From positions 1-64,000 of the IMG/VR virus record IMGVR_UViG_3300020198_000012: DNA of 64,000 bases; one strand, given 5' to 3'. This stretch comes from a virus. A program made the position numbers and the translations under genes. A model generated the notes under the pieces. It ran no database searches. It worked only from the letters and a program-made list of their open reading frames with translations, and was not told the origin of the DNA. Of the stretch, positions 47,711 through 56,968 are shown one piece after another (the first letter of the stretch is position 1; each line of letters starts with the position of its first letter).

Positions 47711-48194
47711 CCGTGAGAATTACTGTTGCCAAATCATCTACTTTATAATCAGCACCAACTCCCTTACTACTGTCTATCCTTGTTATCTGCCCAGTTGCTG
47801 TGTCTGTATATTTGTGAACTCTTTCTATTCTATGAGGTGCTGTACCTGCTCCATCAGCATCAGATTCCACAATATGACCGATGAATAATTTTTCCTCTGC
47901 ACCAATATTTATAAATGACCAAATATGTAATTTATTTGAATCACCAGTATATTGTGTGTCCATGTAAGGCTGACTCGTTCCAGTTGAATCAACTCCACCA
48001 TCAAGAGAATGTCTTGAACTATAATCACTATTTGAGTCATTATTCATTGTTAAAATGTGTCTTTTATCATCACCTGTTTTTAATGAATGATAAATCAATT
48101 CACCAAATTTTCTTGCTGGTAATGCTTCCGATGCACCTAAATCTAAATCTGCTGATGTTCCACTTAATTTATTGAATTTACTTGCCCAAGCCAT
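47703..48194 (-). CDS. Adhesin-like virion protein, single repeat copy (163 aa)
   Basis: ATG 48194 lies just after the preceding stop with GTGATTAAG upstream, preferred over 48218. The body matches each repeat of the 410-aa protein upstream: SSRHSLDGGVDSTGTS, EEKLFIGHIVESDADGAGTAP and HKYTDTATGQITRID align with its internal units. Beta-rich, Asp/Gly/Ser-rich. Likely a surface or receptor-binding domain at the tail tip. Confidence 0.75.
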   Translation of the reverse strand: MAWASKFNKLSGTSADLDLGASEALPARKFGELIYHSLKTGDDKRHILTMNNDSNSDYSSRHSLDGGVDSTGTSQPYMDTQYTGDSNKLHIWSFINIGAEEKLFIGHIVESDADGAGTAPHRIERVHKYTDTATGQITRIDSSKGVGADYKVDDLATVILTDD

Positions 48195-48195
48195 C

Positions 48196-49428
48196 TTAAT
48201 CACTACCCCATCCTGCAATTATAGATCCTGCTGCAAAGGATCCAGATCCAGTATTATTAATTTCATATTCTGTTATCTGTGTAGATGTGTTAGCCCACTT
48301 ACCAACAAACTCTCTACGTCTTGGTGCAGTTCCAGCTCCAGCAGTATTTTGGCTAACAGAATGCCCGATGAATAATTTTTCTTTGGAACTAACATTAATG
48401 AAAAATATATCTATAAAATTATTGAATGAAATATTTAACATTGCCTGTAATGCTGATTGTGAGATTCCTGTAGAATCTGCTCCTCCATTGTCACTATATC
48501 TACTTGCATAATTGCCTGATGTATCATTGTTCACCTGTGTATTCATATCAAGTGTTCCTGACTGTTTTATGAATGCCATTATTCTACAATATTTTTTTGC
48601 TGTGAATGTCCCACTTGATAAATTGTCGCCTGCACCACTTAGTTCGTTAGGAGCAAACAACTGTCCCCAGAAATTATCTGTGTGAGTATCTGCTGAATCT
48701 AATCCTAGAACTATTGCCTCACTTCCAGATTCATAAGTCCCTGCATTTGGTCTTACATCAACTCTGTTTATTGCAGCAGATGTATTAGCCCATTTAGCAA
48801 CTCCTTCTGCTCTATTTGGTGCGTTGCCTGCACCTGCTGTGTTTTGATTACAAGCCTCACCACCACAAACTAATTTTTCTTTTGATGAATAATTTGCAAC
48901 ATAAAAATTATAGAATGTTGGCGAAGTATTCCAGTCAGCATCCGTATAATTAAATTTAGTTACTGACGTTGATGTAGCATCTGCCCCACCATTTCGACTA
49001 AATCGACCACAAAAATTAGTTCCACTATCATCATTAAAACCAAAATTTGACCGAGCCTTTACGCTAGGAACATGATATACTAATACGTTTAATAATCTTT
49101 TATCTGATAATCCTGTCACATCAATATTTGATGGACTGCTTACTGCACTTGTTCTTCCTAATTCTTTCCATCCACCTATATCTCCTGCTCCACGATGCAT
49201 AGAAGTAAACATCATCATAGGATCTGCAAAGCTATTAAATCTAGAATAATCAGGAGATATAAATTTAGCGAAATTTTGTTTAGCTTCTCTAGTGAAATTT
49301 CTTAACCCGTTTTTAATATAATTAGTACAATATTTTCCAAAAGAGTATTCACTAATGGCAGTATTTCTTATAGGATCATTACTTTTAGCAATCTGTTTTG
49401 CAGATTGTTGAAGAAGAGAAGTATTCAA
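48196..49428 (-). CDS. Adhesin-like virion protein with two internal repeats (410 aa)
   Basis: Basic helical N-terminus (1-60), then two copies of a domain of about 155 residues (near 85-245 and 255-410). Shared blocks are R(F/Y)S-NGGAD-T-S, SSKEKL-(V/F)-GG/GH, QNTAGAG-AP-R and KWANTS. The next gene holds a third copy. This is a typical pattern for receptor-binding or decoration proteins that expand by duplication. TTG start, no clear Shine-Dalgarno, just after a perfect palindrome. Confidence 0.8.
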   Translation of the reverse strand: MNTSLLQQSAKQIAKSNDPIRNTAISEYSFGKYCTNYIKNGLRNFTREAKQNFAKFISPDYSRFNSFADPMMMFTSMHRGAGDIGGWKELGRTSAVSSPSNIDVTGLSDKRLLNVLVYHVPSVKARSNFGFNDDSGTNFCGRFSRNGGADATSTSVTKFNYTDADWNTSPTFYNFYVANYSSKEKLVCGGEACNQNTAGAGNAPNRAEGVAKWANTSAAINRVDVRPNAGTYESGSEAIVLGLDSADTHTDNFWGQLFAPNELSGAGDNLSSGTFTAKKYCRIMAFIKQSGTLDMNTQVNNDTSGNYASRYSDNGGADSTGISQSALQAMLNISFNNFIDIFFINVSSKEKLFIGHSVSQNTAGAGTAPRRREFVGKWANTSTQITEYEINNTGSGSFAAGSIIAGWGSD

Positions 49429-49429
49429 T

Positions 49430-49447
49430 TAGTAATAATTATTACTA
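49430..49447. promoter_or_regulatory. Perfect 18-bp palindrome TAGTAATAATTATTACTA
   Basis: Lies in the only gap between two tail genes, directly before the TTG start of the 410-aa protein. It could be an operator for a dimeric winged-helix protein or an RNA hairpin that exposes the start. It also resembles the ATTATTATT initiator of the early promoters. Confidence 0.6.
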
Positions 49448-50167
49448 TTAGACTGCTACAGCCTTTAGTAATGTAAATTCGACTGAAATACCTAAAACCC
49501 ATAAATCTTGGCCTAAGGTATCAGAAGTATCTGAAGGAACTCTGCGAACTCTAATAAAATAGATATCGCCTGATTGAGGAGATCCTCCTGGTGTTATAGC
49601 AGAAGTCTGAGCTGTTTCCATTAGATCGTTTACTGATGTAACAGTGTCTGTAACCGATTGAGCTGTTCCTAAAGCAGCATCTAAAGCATCGTCGTTGCCG
49701 ATAGCTACTGCAGCAATGAAGAATTTTGCATCAGCTGATCCAGCTGCACAAGTCCAGTAAACTGAAACTTTAATAGTAGAAGAATAATCAATATTTCTCA
49801 TAGGTTTCCATTGTGCCCACATATTAGAGGTGGTTGCATCAGGCATTTTATGACCATGCCAATTTAATTGATTTGTTGAAGTTTCTTTTTCTTCAAACGT
49901 TGTTGAATCTGTAGACGATTTCATAAATGCTCCTGCAGATATCCATAAATCTTGTAATCCTCTAACTTCTAAGAAAGTATATTCTCTAGGATTAACTACT
50001 TTAATAAATTTATATTTTCCTAAAGTAGTGTCATATAATAGATCTCCTACAGTCATATTAGCATCTGCTTCGGAATCTATTTCAGAAGTAGTACCTCTAC
50101 GAATTCCTCTTTTATTGATTAAAAGGGCTGTAATTGTATCTCCAGTACTCCATTTATCTAGGGCCAT
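49448..50167 (-). CDS. Virion structural protein (239 aa)
   Basis: Beta-rich, no catalytic motif. Composition and length fit a tail-tip or fibre subunit: TTPGKYKF-like N-terminal loop and a VRRVPSDTSDTLGQDLW strand near the end. Overlaps the zinc protein upstream by 14 bases. Confidence 0.65.
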   Translation of the reverse strand: MALDKWSTGDTITALLINKRGIRRGTTSEIDSEADANMTVGDLLYDTTLGKYKFIKVVNPREYTFLEVRGLQDLWISAGAFMKSSTDSTTFEEKETSTNQLNWHGHKMPDATTSNMWAQWKPMRNIDYSSTIKVSVYWTCAAGSADAKFFIAAVAIGNDDALDAALGTAQSVTDTVTSVNDLMETAQTSAITPGGSPQSGDIYFIRVRRVPSDTSDTLGQDLWVLGISVEFTLLKAVAV

Positions 50168-50540
50168 CTTCTCTCACTGTTAAATCAATTAGTTCTATGA
50201 AACACCATGATTCATAATCTTTTTTACAAGGTCCACAACTTCTTGTTAGGTAATTACCTTTACAAGATAGACAGAGGGACTTGTAATACTCATTTCTTAT
50301 CTTTAAGGTTTCATTTATCTCCTGATGGACAATTTGTTCCAAAAGGGATATCCTTTTATAATGGAAATCTATCAGATAATCCATAGGATATGTTTCATCA
50401 CTATTTTCAGGTTTTAATCCTATAACTTTAATATCGGAAGGTAATTCTGAGTGTAATTGTTTTAGATGTTCTTGTAATCCTTGTATTTGTAATGCAATAT
50501 CTCCTATTTTTTGATAGCAGATTAAATTATCTAATTTCAT
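50154..50540 (-). CDS. Zinc-binding protein with coiled-coil (128 aa)
   Basis: Helical residues 10-85 with a heptad feel, then CLSCKGNY...CGPC (C-x2-C pairs, about 93-108) forming a zinc site. Overlaps both neighbours. An assembly or virion role is inferred from its place. Confidence 0.66.
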   Translation of the reverse strand: MKLDNLICYQKIGDIALQIQGLQEHLKQLHSELPSDIKVIGLKPENSDETYPMDYLIDFHYKRISLLEQIVHQEINETLKIRNEYYKSLCLSCKGNYLTRSCGPCKKDYESWCFIELIDLTVREDGPR

Positions 50541-51175
50541 CCAATATCTCCAAAACCTACCCTGGCGGTACCCACTTCAAAAGTTCCAGTGGCTTGTACA
50601 ACTGGAGCACTAATAATTTCACCAATAGCACCTCCATCTATGACATCTTCTGATGGTAAGGTGTCTGTGTAATAAGTAATTTTAAATGAAATTGATAATA
50701 CTTGTTGAGCTCCTTGTTCAGTTACTCTTTTCAACCAAAATGGAACACCTTCTCCTGCTTTTAACAAGCCTATTGGAAGGACTACTGTATCATAAGGACC
50801 GTCTGGAGAATCAGCATCTTCTGAAAAGAATTTTAATCCTGAAGGAGTAGTATCTTCTGTGGCGATAGATTGTGCTACACCAGAAGTTGATCCATCTCCT
50901 TTCCCTACAGTATCTAAAGCACCGGATATTTCAGTTAAAACAGGATTGGTAGTAATTTCTATTGTTACTCCGTTGATAGGGCTACCTGAAGGATTGTAAA
51001 CGTAAAAACAACGATATTCTGTTTTACCTGTTAAAGCTTCGGATCTAGTAATATTGTCAAAAGCATTTTCAAGGGTATTATCTGTTACAGCTGTAGAAGA
51101 CATTATTCCTCCTAAAGATCCCTTAGGATCATTATTGGAAGATCCACCAGATAATCTTAATTCAGGAACAGCCAT
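50537..51175 (-). CDS. Virion structural protein (212 aa)
   Basis: Beta-rich, Gly/Thr/Ser-rich, with an Ig-like look (FYVYNPSGSPINGVTIEI). No motif. Likely part of the tail tip between the 533-aa protein and downstream adhesins. Four-base overlap with the next gene. Confidence 0.65.
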   Translation of the reverse strand: MAVPELRLSGGSSNNDPKGSLGGIMSSTAVTDNTLENAFDNITRSEALTGKTEYRCFYVYNPSGSPINGVTIEITTNPVLTEISGALDTVGKGDGSTSGVAQSIATEDTTPSGLKFFSEDADSPDGPYDTVVLPIGLLKAGEGVPFWLKRVTEQGAQQVLSISFKITYYTDTLPSEDVIDGGAIGEIISAPVVQATGTFEVGTARVGFGDIG

Positions 51176-51178
51176 AGT

Positions 51179-52780
51179 TTATCTTTTCTTTTTAAGGAAC
51201 ATTTTTTGATCACAGGAGAAAATAGACTCATTTGCTCTCCATTTAACATAAGTATCTACATCTCCAATATTAAAGGGCTTTGGAATGCCATTGATGACAG
51301 TTGTCGGTTTAGAGGCCAATGTTCCTACAGAAACTATTGCATCATCTTCAAAAGTCCATATCATATCTTGTAAAGTGGTGGCATCTACAGCTGTTACGAC
51401 TAGTCCTGTTGGATTTTCTACTATTCCTAACCATCCTATAGTGTCATTTGCTACTACATCATACCATCCAAACCAATTATCGTTTATAAGATCTAGACCA
51501 GTAGTAGCATTACTATCATCAGTAAAAGTGAAAGGATTAACTACTGGGGAAAGATTAGCAGGGTTGCCTCTATTGGCATCATCGGTGTTTTTCTGGTTAA
51601 AATCGGGAATATCAGTTGTAGTGTTTTTTGTACTAAGGGCAAACCTTTGTTTAGAAGTAGCTATTTTAAATTTCTTTGTGTTACAAACCACTCTAACGTA
51701 AGGATTTCCTCTTCTCATATCAATTGTATGATCTACAATACCATATTTTACTATAAATTTACATTGTGAATCATTAAAGCGTTCGAAAACAACATCATGT
51801 AAAGTAACTCCTAGGTCACTATTTGAAGCAATTGGTTTAATAGTTCCTGTGGATTCCCATGCGATTCCATCCCATCCAAAGATTTCTACTCCGGGAGAGG
51901 TATTTATTTCTGCTCTAATTAATCCATTTTCTATTACTCTCTCTCCAACGAATTCATGATCAGAAGAATACACTCTTGTCCAATCTGCTTCATCTGCTTC
52001 ATTTTCTGTGTCCCATACTTTGATGTTACCATTTAAACGATTATCTAGATCGACATCATATGAAATGAAAATGTTAGGATAGAATATCCATACAAAATCA
52101 CTTTTCAAAGTTTTTAAAGAAGTTTTATCTGAAATTCCTTTAATAAATAATTTAACTTCAGCTACATTAGCAGTAATAGTTCCATTGAAAATCCTTGTTT
52201 TATCATCCATTCCTGTCATTTCTCTGTAATATAATTTTGTTACACCATCTTTAAGATAATCTAATTGAAATATTACTTCTGTCTTTGTAGCAGATATATT
52301 CTGAGTTGCTAAAGTTGTTTCAACGTCATCTACTTCTTCAATTAATTTTAAAATGTTATTGCTTGCGCCGGCTGAAAGTTCTATGATAATCTTATCACTA
52401 GTTGCTAAATCTTCGAAAACATATCGTAGTTTTTCTGTTCCAGAAGATAAAGATGCATCTTGTAATTCCATATGACCGTATACAGTTATTCCTGGATAGA
52501 GATAACTAAAAGTAGCATATGTACCGATTTTTGTAACTTCAGTACCATCAACAGATTCTAATTTAACTTCCAGTTTACCAGAAGCAACATCAACAGAATC
52601 ATTTGTAATGTTTCCTGAAGAAGTAATGTTTAACTCTCCTCCCATTGTAACATTATATTGACTACCTAAAAGATAGTTAATAATTGGAATACTTCCATCT
52701 TGAGAGGTTCTATCATAGACCTTTGCTAAAGGACTGAATTTTTCAGCTGCTACTGGAGGAGATATTGAAAATCTAGCCAT
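51179..52780 (-). CDS. Large tail-tip protein with beta-sandwich modules (533 aa)
   Basis: Long beta-rich protein. Residues 60-220 resemble a concanavalin/LamG-like sandwich (YGHMELQDAS ... IIELSAG), which may bind sugars; the second half has Trp/Asp-rich beta stretches. Sits after the distal tail protein, in the position usual for a receptor-binding or tail-tip component. No family can be named. Confidence 0.68.
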   Translation of the reverse strand: MARFSISPPVAAEKFSPLAKVYDRTSQDGSIPIINYLLGSQYNVTMGGELNITSSGNITNDSVDVASGKLEVKLESVDGTEVTKIGTYATFSYLYPGITVYGHMELQDASLSSGTEKLRYVFEDLATSDKIIIELSAGASNNILKLIEEVDDVETTLATQNISATKTEVIFQLDYLKDGVTKLYYREMTGMDDKTRIFNGTITANVAEVKLFIKGISDKTSLKTLKSDFVWIFYPNIFISYDVDLDNRLNGNIKVWDTENEADEADWTRVYSSDHEFVGERVIENGLIRAEINTSPGVEIFGWDGIAWESTGTIKPIASNSDLGVTLHDVVFERFNDSQCKFIVKYGIVDHTIDMRRGNPYVRVVCNTKKFKIATSKQRFALSTKNTTTDIPDFNQKNTDDANRGNPANLSPVVNPFTFTDDSNATTGLDLINDNWFGWYDVVANDTIGWLGIVENPTGLVVTAVDATTLQDMIWTFEDDAIVSVGTLASKPTTVINGIPKPFNIGDVDTYVKWRANESIFSCDQKMFLKKKR

Positions 52781-52781
52781 G

Positions 52782-53315
52782 TTAAGTTAATAAAAAGTCA
52801 AAGAAGAAATCCAATAAAGGATCTCCAAAGGATACATTACCTGCGATGCCATTAAGACTACCAAATCCAACACCATCTTCATCTAATTCCAAATCTCCCG
52901 AATCACCATCTTGTAAATCTCCTTTATTTGCAAATTGTATTAGTTCTATGTTATAATCAAATGCTACCGTATCTGATCCATTATGGTTAACATATTGAGG
53001 TCCATCTACACCAGATTCTGCACTATCTAAGGCATATGTTCCACTATAAATAATATCAAAATCTGGATCAGTTGTTGCAAATATTACTGTTGGTTGGTCA
53101 GGGTTCTTACAAAGTTGTTTCAAGGCATAAGCTGCAGATAATGGCCAAATCTTTCCAGTTATTTGTAGTACAAAGGTTTCAGGACCTGTATCTATAACAA
53201 AAGGGAAGTTCTTTAATACTTTATCTACTTGCTGTTTCCTGGCAACTTTCCATTTAATAGATTCTGGAGGGATTGGAAAAGTTATACCATGTAATTGCCA
53301 TGTATAATTAGGCAT
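52782..53315 (-). CDS. Distal tail/baseplate-type protein (177 aa)
   Basis: Directly follows the tape measure gene, the usual place of the distal tail or hub component. N-terminus YTWQLHGITFPIPPESI and central beta-barrel-like sequence fit small baseplate wedge proteins. Acidic C-terminal part. One-base spacing to both neighbours. Confidence 0.7.
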   Translation of the reverse strand: MPNYTWQLHGITFPIPPESIKWKVARKQQVDKVLKNFPFVIDTGPETFVLQITGKIWPLSAAYALKQLCKNPDQPTVIFATTDPDFDIIYSGTYALDSAESGVDGPQYVNHNGSDTVAFDYNIELIQFANKGDLQDGDSGDLELDEDGVGFGSLNGIAGNVSFGDPLLDFFFDFLLT

Positions 53316-53316
53316 T

Positions 53317-56259
53317 TTATCTTGCTAACCTCTTCATTGATTTACCTCGGATGCTGTCTCCTAATAAAGAAGACAGTCGGTCTATTAAATCATCCACGGT
53401 TCCTTCAGATGCATTACCTTCTATAGTGATATTAATATCATTAACTACAGTAGAAGTGTTTCCTCCTTTAAGGTTGTTCATTATTCCTGATAGTCTATCT
53501 AGAGGAATAATTGCTTCAGGACCAGCTTCTCCCACTAATCCTAGTGTAGGAGCTGTTATAACACCACCGCTGGCGAATCCACTTATTCCACGACTTTTGG
53601 AAAAGGTAGTAGATCTTGCTCTAGCCGCTAATGATCTCATTGCATTAGCTAATTCGTCTGCAGCACTTTGAACTTTTATTAATCTTTCATTAACTCCTAT
53701 GATTTGGACTTGCATGATATATAGGAGGGTGCTTGTGTGATTTAACTTTGCTATTAATCTTGTTAACGAAGATATAAAGGTCGTAGAAGTTGCATTGACT
53801 ACCGTTAACCTTCCATTAAAGGTTGTAGATGTTAAAGATAACGTATTAATTAGGTAAGTTAACGTATCTGTGCTAGTCAATAAAGTTAAGAAACTGTTAT
53901 TTAGAAGGTCGATCATTTCAGATAAAAGTGTTATCCTTGCTTGTAATTCCTCGGATTGTATCATTCCTGTAAGGTCACCAGCTTCTGCATAAGCAGGTTG
54001 CATTGAAGGGATAAGACTAGCTAATCCACCCAATAAGGCTGCTATGGTAAAGTGTTCTTTAAACCATTTTTCAATACCCTCCGCTAATCCCTTTCCCCAT
54101 TCTTCTCCTTTCGCAACAAAATCAGAAAATCCAATAGCCTCGTCTATTATTTCTATGATATCCCATAAATCATCTGCCATAGCTTTAATTCCTGTCCAAA
54201 TTGCAGATCCTATTATTTTCCCGCCATTAACAATAGTGTTCCAGGCGTCTGTAATAGCTTTAGGAAGATCCTCAGTGAAAAATTTAGGAACATCTTTCTT
54301 GAAAAATTTATTAAGCCATATACCAGCATGAACTACGGCATCATTAACGTCTAATTTAAATTTTTCCCAAGATTCTGCTGATTTGATTTTAAATTCAGCA
54401 TAACCAATAATTAAATCATTAATCCAACTTCTCCAATTCATATCGGCTTCTTCTAACCACGTAGGAAAATCCTCTTCCCAAAATTTAGTCCAACCATCAA
54501 TCATGTTTTTAAGACCTTCCTCATGCGATTTAGCAACCTCTTCATTCCATTTAGTAAAAGGTCCTTCGATTAATGACCACCAAGCAATTTCCAAATGAGT
54601 TACCGCATCTCTTAATGCGACATTTTCTTCCCATACCTCATGTGTCCATTTTGCTAGTTCCCAACCTATTATAAATCCTGAAACAACGGCTATGGCAGCA
54701 AGGCCACCAACAAGTAATATAGTTGCGGTTCCGGCAAGCATAGCAGTAAGTCCAAAGAATTGCAAAGCTGCACCCATTACCAACATTGGAACGATGAATT
54801 GTCCTATAATTGCTAATCCTGCTAATGCTCCTACTATTAATAAAATAGCTGAAACAACAAATTTTAATAAAGGTTTGTTTTTTGTCAAAACCTTCATTAT
54901 TGCTTTAAGAAATTTTCCTCCTTCTTTAAGTATTGGAAGTAAATCCTCTTTTAAAATTTCTCCTAAAGTGAAAAAGAATTCTTGTACTTCCTTATCTTCA
55001 GCTAGGGATTGTAATATTGCTTGTAATTCTTGTATTACTGGAGCTAATCCCATAGTAAATGCTAGTTTCAGAGATTGGATACTACCGGCCATTCTCTTTA
55101 TTAGAGCAACTAAAGATTTTTCAGTTATCACCTCTGCTTGTTTTTTAGCAGTTCCTTTTTGAGAAGCTCCTTCTATTAATTCATCTAAAATCTCAATGTT
55201 ATTAATTAAAGCTAAGAAGGCTCTTTCAGCATTAGCATCCATTTTTAGTGATTTTACAAAGGCTGATACACCCAATTCACCATGTTGTTTTTTAATTTTT
55301 ACTATAGCTGTTTTAAATTCTTTTAAAACTTGTCCAAAATTCCTAACTTTTCCTGTAGAATCAAAAATCTCAACACCCATAGCTTTCATTGATGTACTTA
55401 AAGCTACTACTGGGTCTCTAAGATCTCTAAATGCTTGACCTAGAGCTAAACCAGCCCTACCACCTTGTTGACCAATAATATCACTAACAAGACCTACCAT
55501 TGCTCCTGTTTCTTCTAAGGTTAATCCCATTAGTATGGCTTGTTGTCCTGCTGCACCAAAGGAAATGATCAAATTTTGTATTTCAGCTGTTGATTGTCTG
55601 TTTACATTAACTAGAACATCAGCAACATCTTCATAAGAACGATTAAACATTTTTGAAACTTTGACAATGTTCTGAGCTGCATCTGCTGCGTTAATTTCTT
55701 CAATTGCCATCAAGTTAAGAACTTGTGTAACAGCACCCATTGTTTGTTGAGCTATTTCTAATTCAGTGCCTACAAATTTAACTGCTTTGCCTACTTCTTT
55801 GGTAACTGTAGCAACTTCAGCAATATTGAACATAGTTCTACCCGATCCTAGTGTTAACATAGCATCGTTCATATACTGTATAGCTACAGCAGTTTTCTCG
55901 CTAGTGGATGTTAAATCTAATCCTGAAGCAATAACTGCTCTAACCATAGCATCTTGTGCTCCAGCAGCCTCTGATACAGTGCTTTGAACTATCCTACTAA
56001 CTGATCTTAGAGCATCTCTAGCCCTGTTAGCAATAAAACCCCATTGGAAGGCCATAAAGCCTAGGGATTTTATATGTTTTTTAGCTACTTCATCAGTATC
56101 TCTTAAAGTAACATTGACTTTTTTAAGGTTATTATTAGTACCTTTAAAGGCACCTTTAATATCATTAATATCAGCCTTTACTTTTTTAGTAACTGCGTCT
56201 ATATTTTCAAAGCCTGTTGAAGACAGGTGAATATTAAAAGTTACATCAGTTCTTGGCAT
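53317..56259 (-). CDS. Tail tape measure protein (980 aa)
   Basis: Longest gene of the window, following the chaperone pair. Long helical sequence, a central set of hydrophobic segments (about 465-560) and C-terminal coiled stretches, all typical of tape measure proteins, which set tail length and may enter the host membrane. The ending SKSRGISGFASGG-type Gly/Ala stretch and VGEAGPEAIIPL are standard in TMP C-termini. At roughly 1.5 angstrom per residue a tail of about 150 nm is predicted. Confidence 0.95.
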   Translation of the reverse strand: MPRTDVTFNIHLSSTGFENIDAVTKKVKADINDIKGAFKGTNNNLKKVNVTLRDTDEVAKKHIKSLGFMAFQWGFIANRARDALRSVSRIVQSTVSEAAGAQDAMVRAVIASGLDLTSTSEKTAVAIQYMNDAMLTLGSGRTMFNIAEVATVTKEVGKAVKFVGTELEIAQQTMGAVTQVLNLMAIEEINAADAAQNIVKVSKMFNRSYEDVADVLVNVNRQSTAEIQNLIISFGAAGQQAILMGLTLEETGAMVGLVSDIIGQQGGRAGLALGQAFRDLRDPVVALSTSMKAMGVEIFDSTGKVRNFGQVLKEFKTAIVKIKKQHGELGVSAFVKSLKMDANAERAFLALINNIEILDELIEGASQKGTAKKQAEVITEKSLVALIKRMAGSIQSLKLAFTMGLAPVIQELQAILQSLAEDKEVQEFFFTLGEILKEDLLPILKEGGKFLKAIMKVLTKNKPLLKFVVSAILLIVGALAGLAIIGQFIVPMLVMGAALQFFGLTAMLAGTATILLVGGLAAIAVVSGFIIGWELAKWTHEVWEENVALRDAVTHLEIAWWSLIEGPFTKWNEEVAKSHEEGLKNMIDGWTKFWEEDFPTWLEEADMNWRSWINDLIIGYAEFKIKSAESWEKFKLDVNDAVVHAGIWLNKFFKKDVPKFFTEDLPKAITDAWNTIVNGGKIIGSAIWTGIKAMADDLWDIIEIIDEAIGFSDFVAKGEEWGKGLAEGIEKWFKEHFTIAALLGGLASLIPSMQPAYAEAGDLTGMIQSEELQARITLLSEMIDLLNNSFLTLLTSTDTLTYLINTLSLTSTTFNGRLTVVNATSTTFISSLTRLIAKLNHTSTLLYIMQVQIIGVNERLIKVQSAADELANAMRSLAARARSTTFSKSRGISGFASGGVITAPTLGLVGEAGPEAIIPLDRLSGIMNNLKGGNTSTVVNDINITIEGNASEGTVDDLIDRLSSLLGDSIRGKSMKRLAR

Positions 56260-56303
56260 ATTTTTTGTTTATATTTTAAAATAAGGAAAGAAAAAAGAAG
56301 TTG

Positions 56304-56959
56304 TTAGTGAGAGTGTTGTCTATATTGAGGATTGGTTGCATACATTTTAGAATATCTTTGTGCCTGTTTCCCTTTGTTAGATCTTGCCAAAGATTCGACT
56401 TCGCGATTTGATTCAGAAAGCATTGCTATAGAAAGAAGAATGCCTTCAGCAGAATCTCTTTCGAACCCTAAAATTTCATGAGGAAATGCACAGGGCACTG
56501 CCTGACAGAGCTGTGCTAAGGATTTGCCGAATTTTGACTCTGCAATTTTTTTCGAGCTTCTTCTGCTTCTCTAGTCATTCCTGTAATTTCTGTTATTTTG
56601 TTAAAAATCGCTAGAACAGTATTGTAACTTAGATCTCTAATGTGAATTGCTTCACCAGTTAGTAATCTAGGATCATTATTGTCTATGGTTACAGGAGGAT
56701 CTATTGTGCAAGCAGGTAGGAGGATGTCAATTAAAGGGAGTATTTGTTCTTTAAGATACTTTGCATCCTCGTCTGAAAGGTCATCAGATTTTATGTCATG
56801 TACATTCTTTGGCATTGAAGAAAATTTATCTAAATTAGATAAAAGATCATAGGTAGGTATTGGTCTTATAAGCCAAGTTACCTTTCCTACACCGTCTTCC
56901 TCAAGGTCAAAGCTTGTTTGTGATTTTTTTCGAAGCTGTGATACTTTTGGATTTGTCAT
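56304..56959 (-). CDS. Predicted G-GT frameshift fusion, tail assembly chaperone (218 aa)
   Basis: Product expected if ribosomes slip -1 at the heptamer A AAA AAA (56552-56546). The first 138 residues are those of the 147-aa protein, then 80 residues follow in the -1 frame: IAESKFGKSLAQLC and on to NPQYRQHSH. The -1 frame has no stop from the slip site to 56306. In lambda-like viruses this longer GT chaperone loads the tape measure protein. An internal GTG in the tail is unlikely to be a separate start. Confidence 0.78.
56516..56959 (-). CDS. Tail assembly chaperone (G-type, 147 aa)
   Basis: Soluble helical protein located between the tail tube and tape measure genes, the defined place for lambda gpG analogues. 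It ends soon after a Glu/Ala/Arg-rich helix and the slippery A-run. This is the abundant non-shifted product. Confidence 0.82.
   Translation of the reverse strand: MTNPKVSQLRKKSQTSFDLEEDGVGKVTWLIRPIPTYDLLSNLDKFSSMPKNVHDIKSDDLSDEDAKYLKEQILPLIDILLPACTIDPPVTIDNNDPRLLTGEAIHIRDLSYNTVLAIFNKITEITGMTREAEEARKKLQSQNSANP
56546..56552 (-). promoter_or_regulatory. Slippery heptamer for -1 programmed frameshifting
   Basis: Read on the minus strand the codons are CGA AAA AAA TTG, so A AAA AAA sits exactly in the X XXY YYZ phase. After a -1 slip the reading continues ATT GCA GAG, opening the downstream chaperone frame. No other explanation is needed for the orphan frame. Confidence 0.8.
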
Positions 56960-56968
56960 TAAACCTCT

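Noticed and set aside
53351-55987. Several plus-strand frames of 70-156 aa opposite the tape measure gene
   Set aside because: Shadows of the long minus-strand gene: low-complexity Ser/Ala/Pro sequences without start signals.
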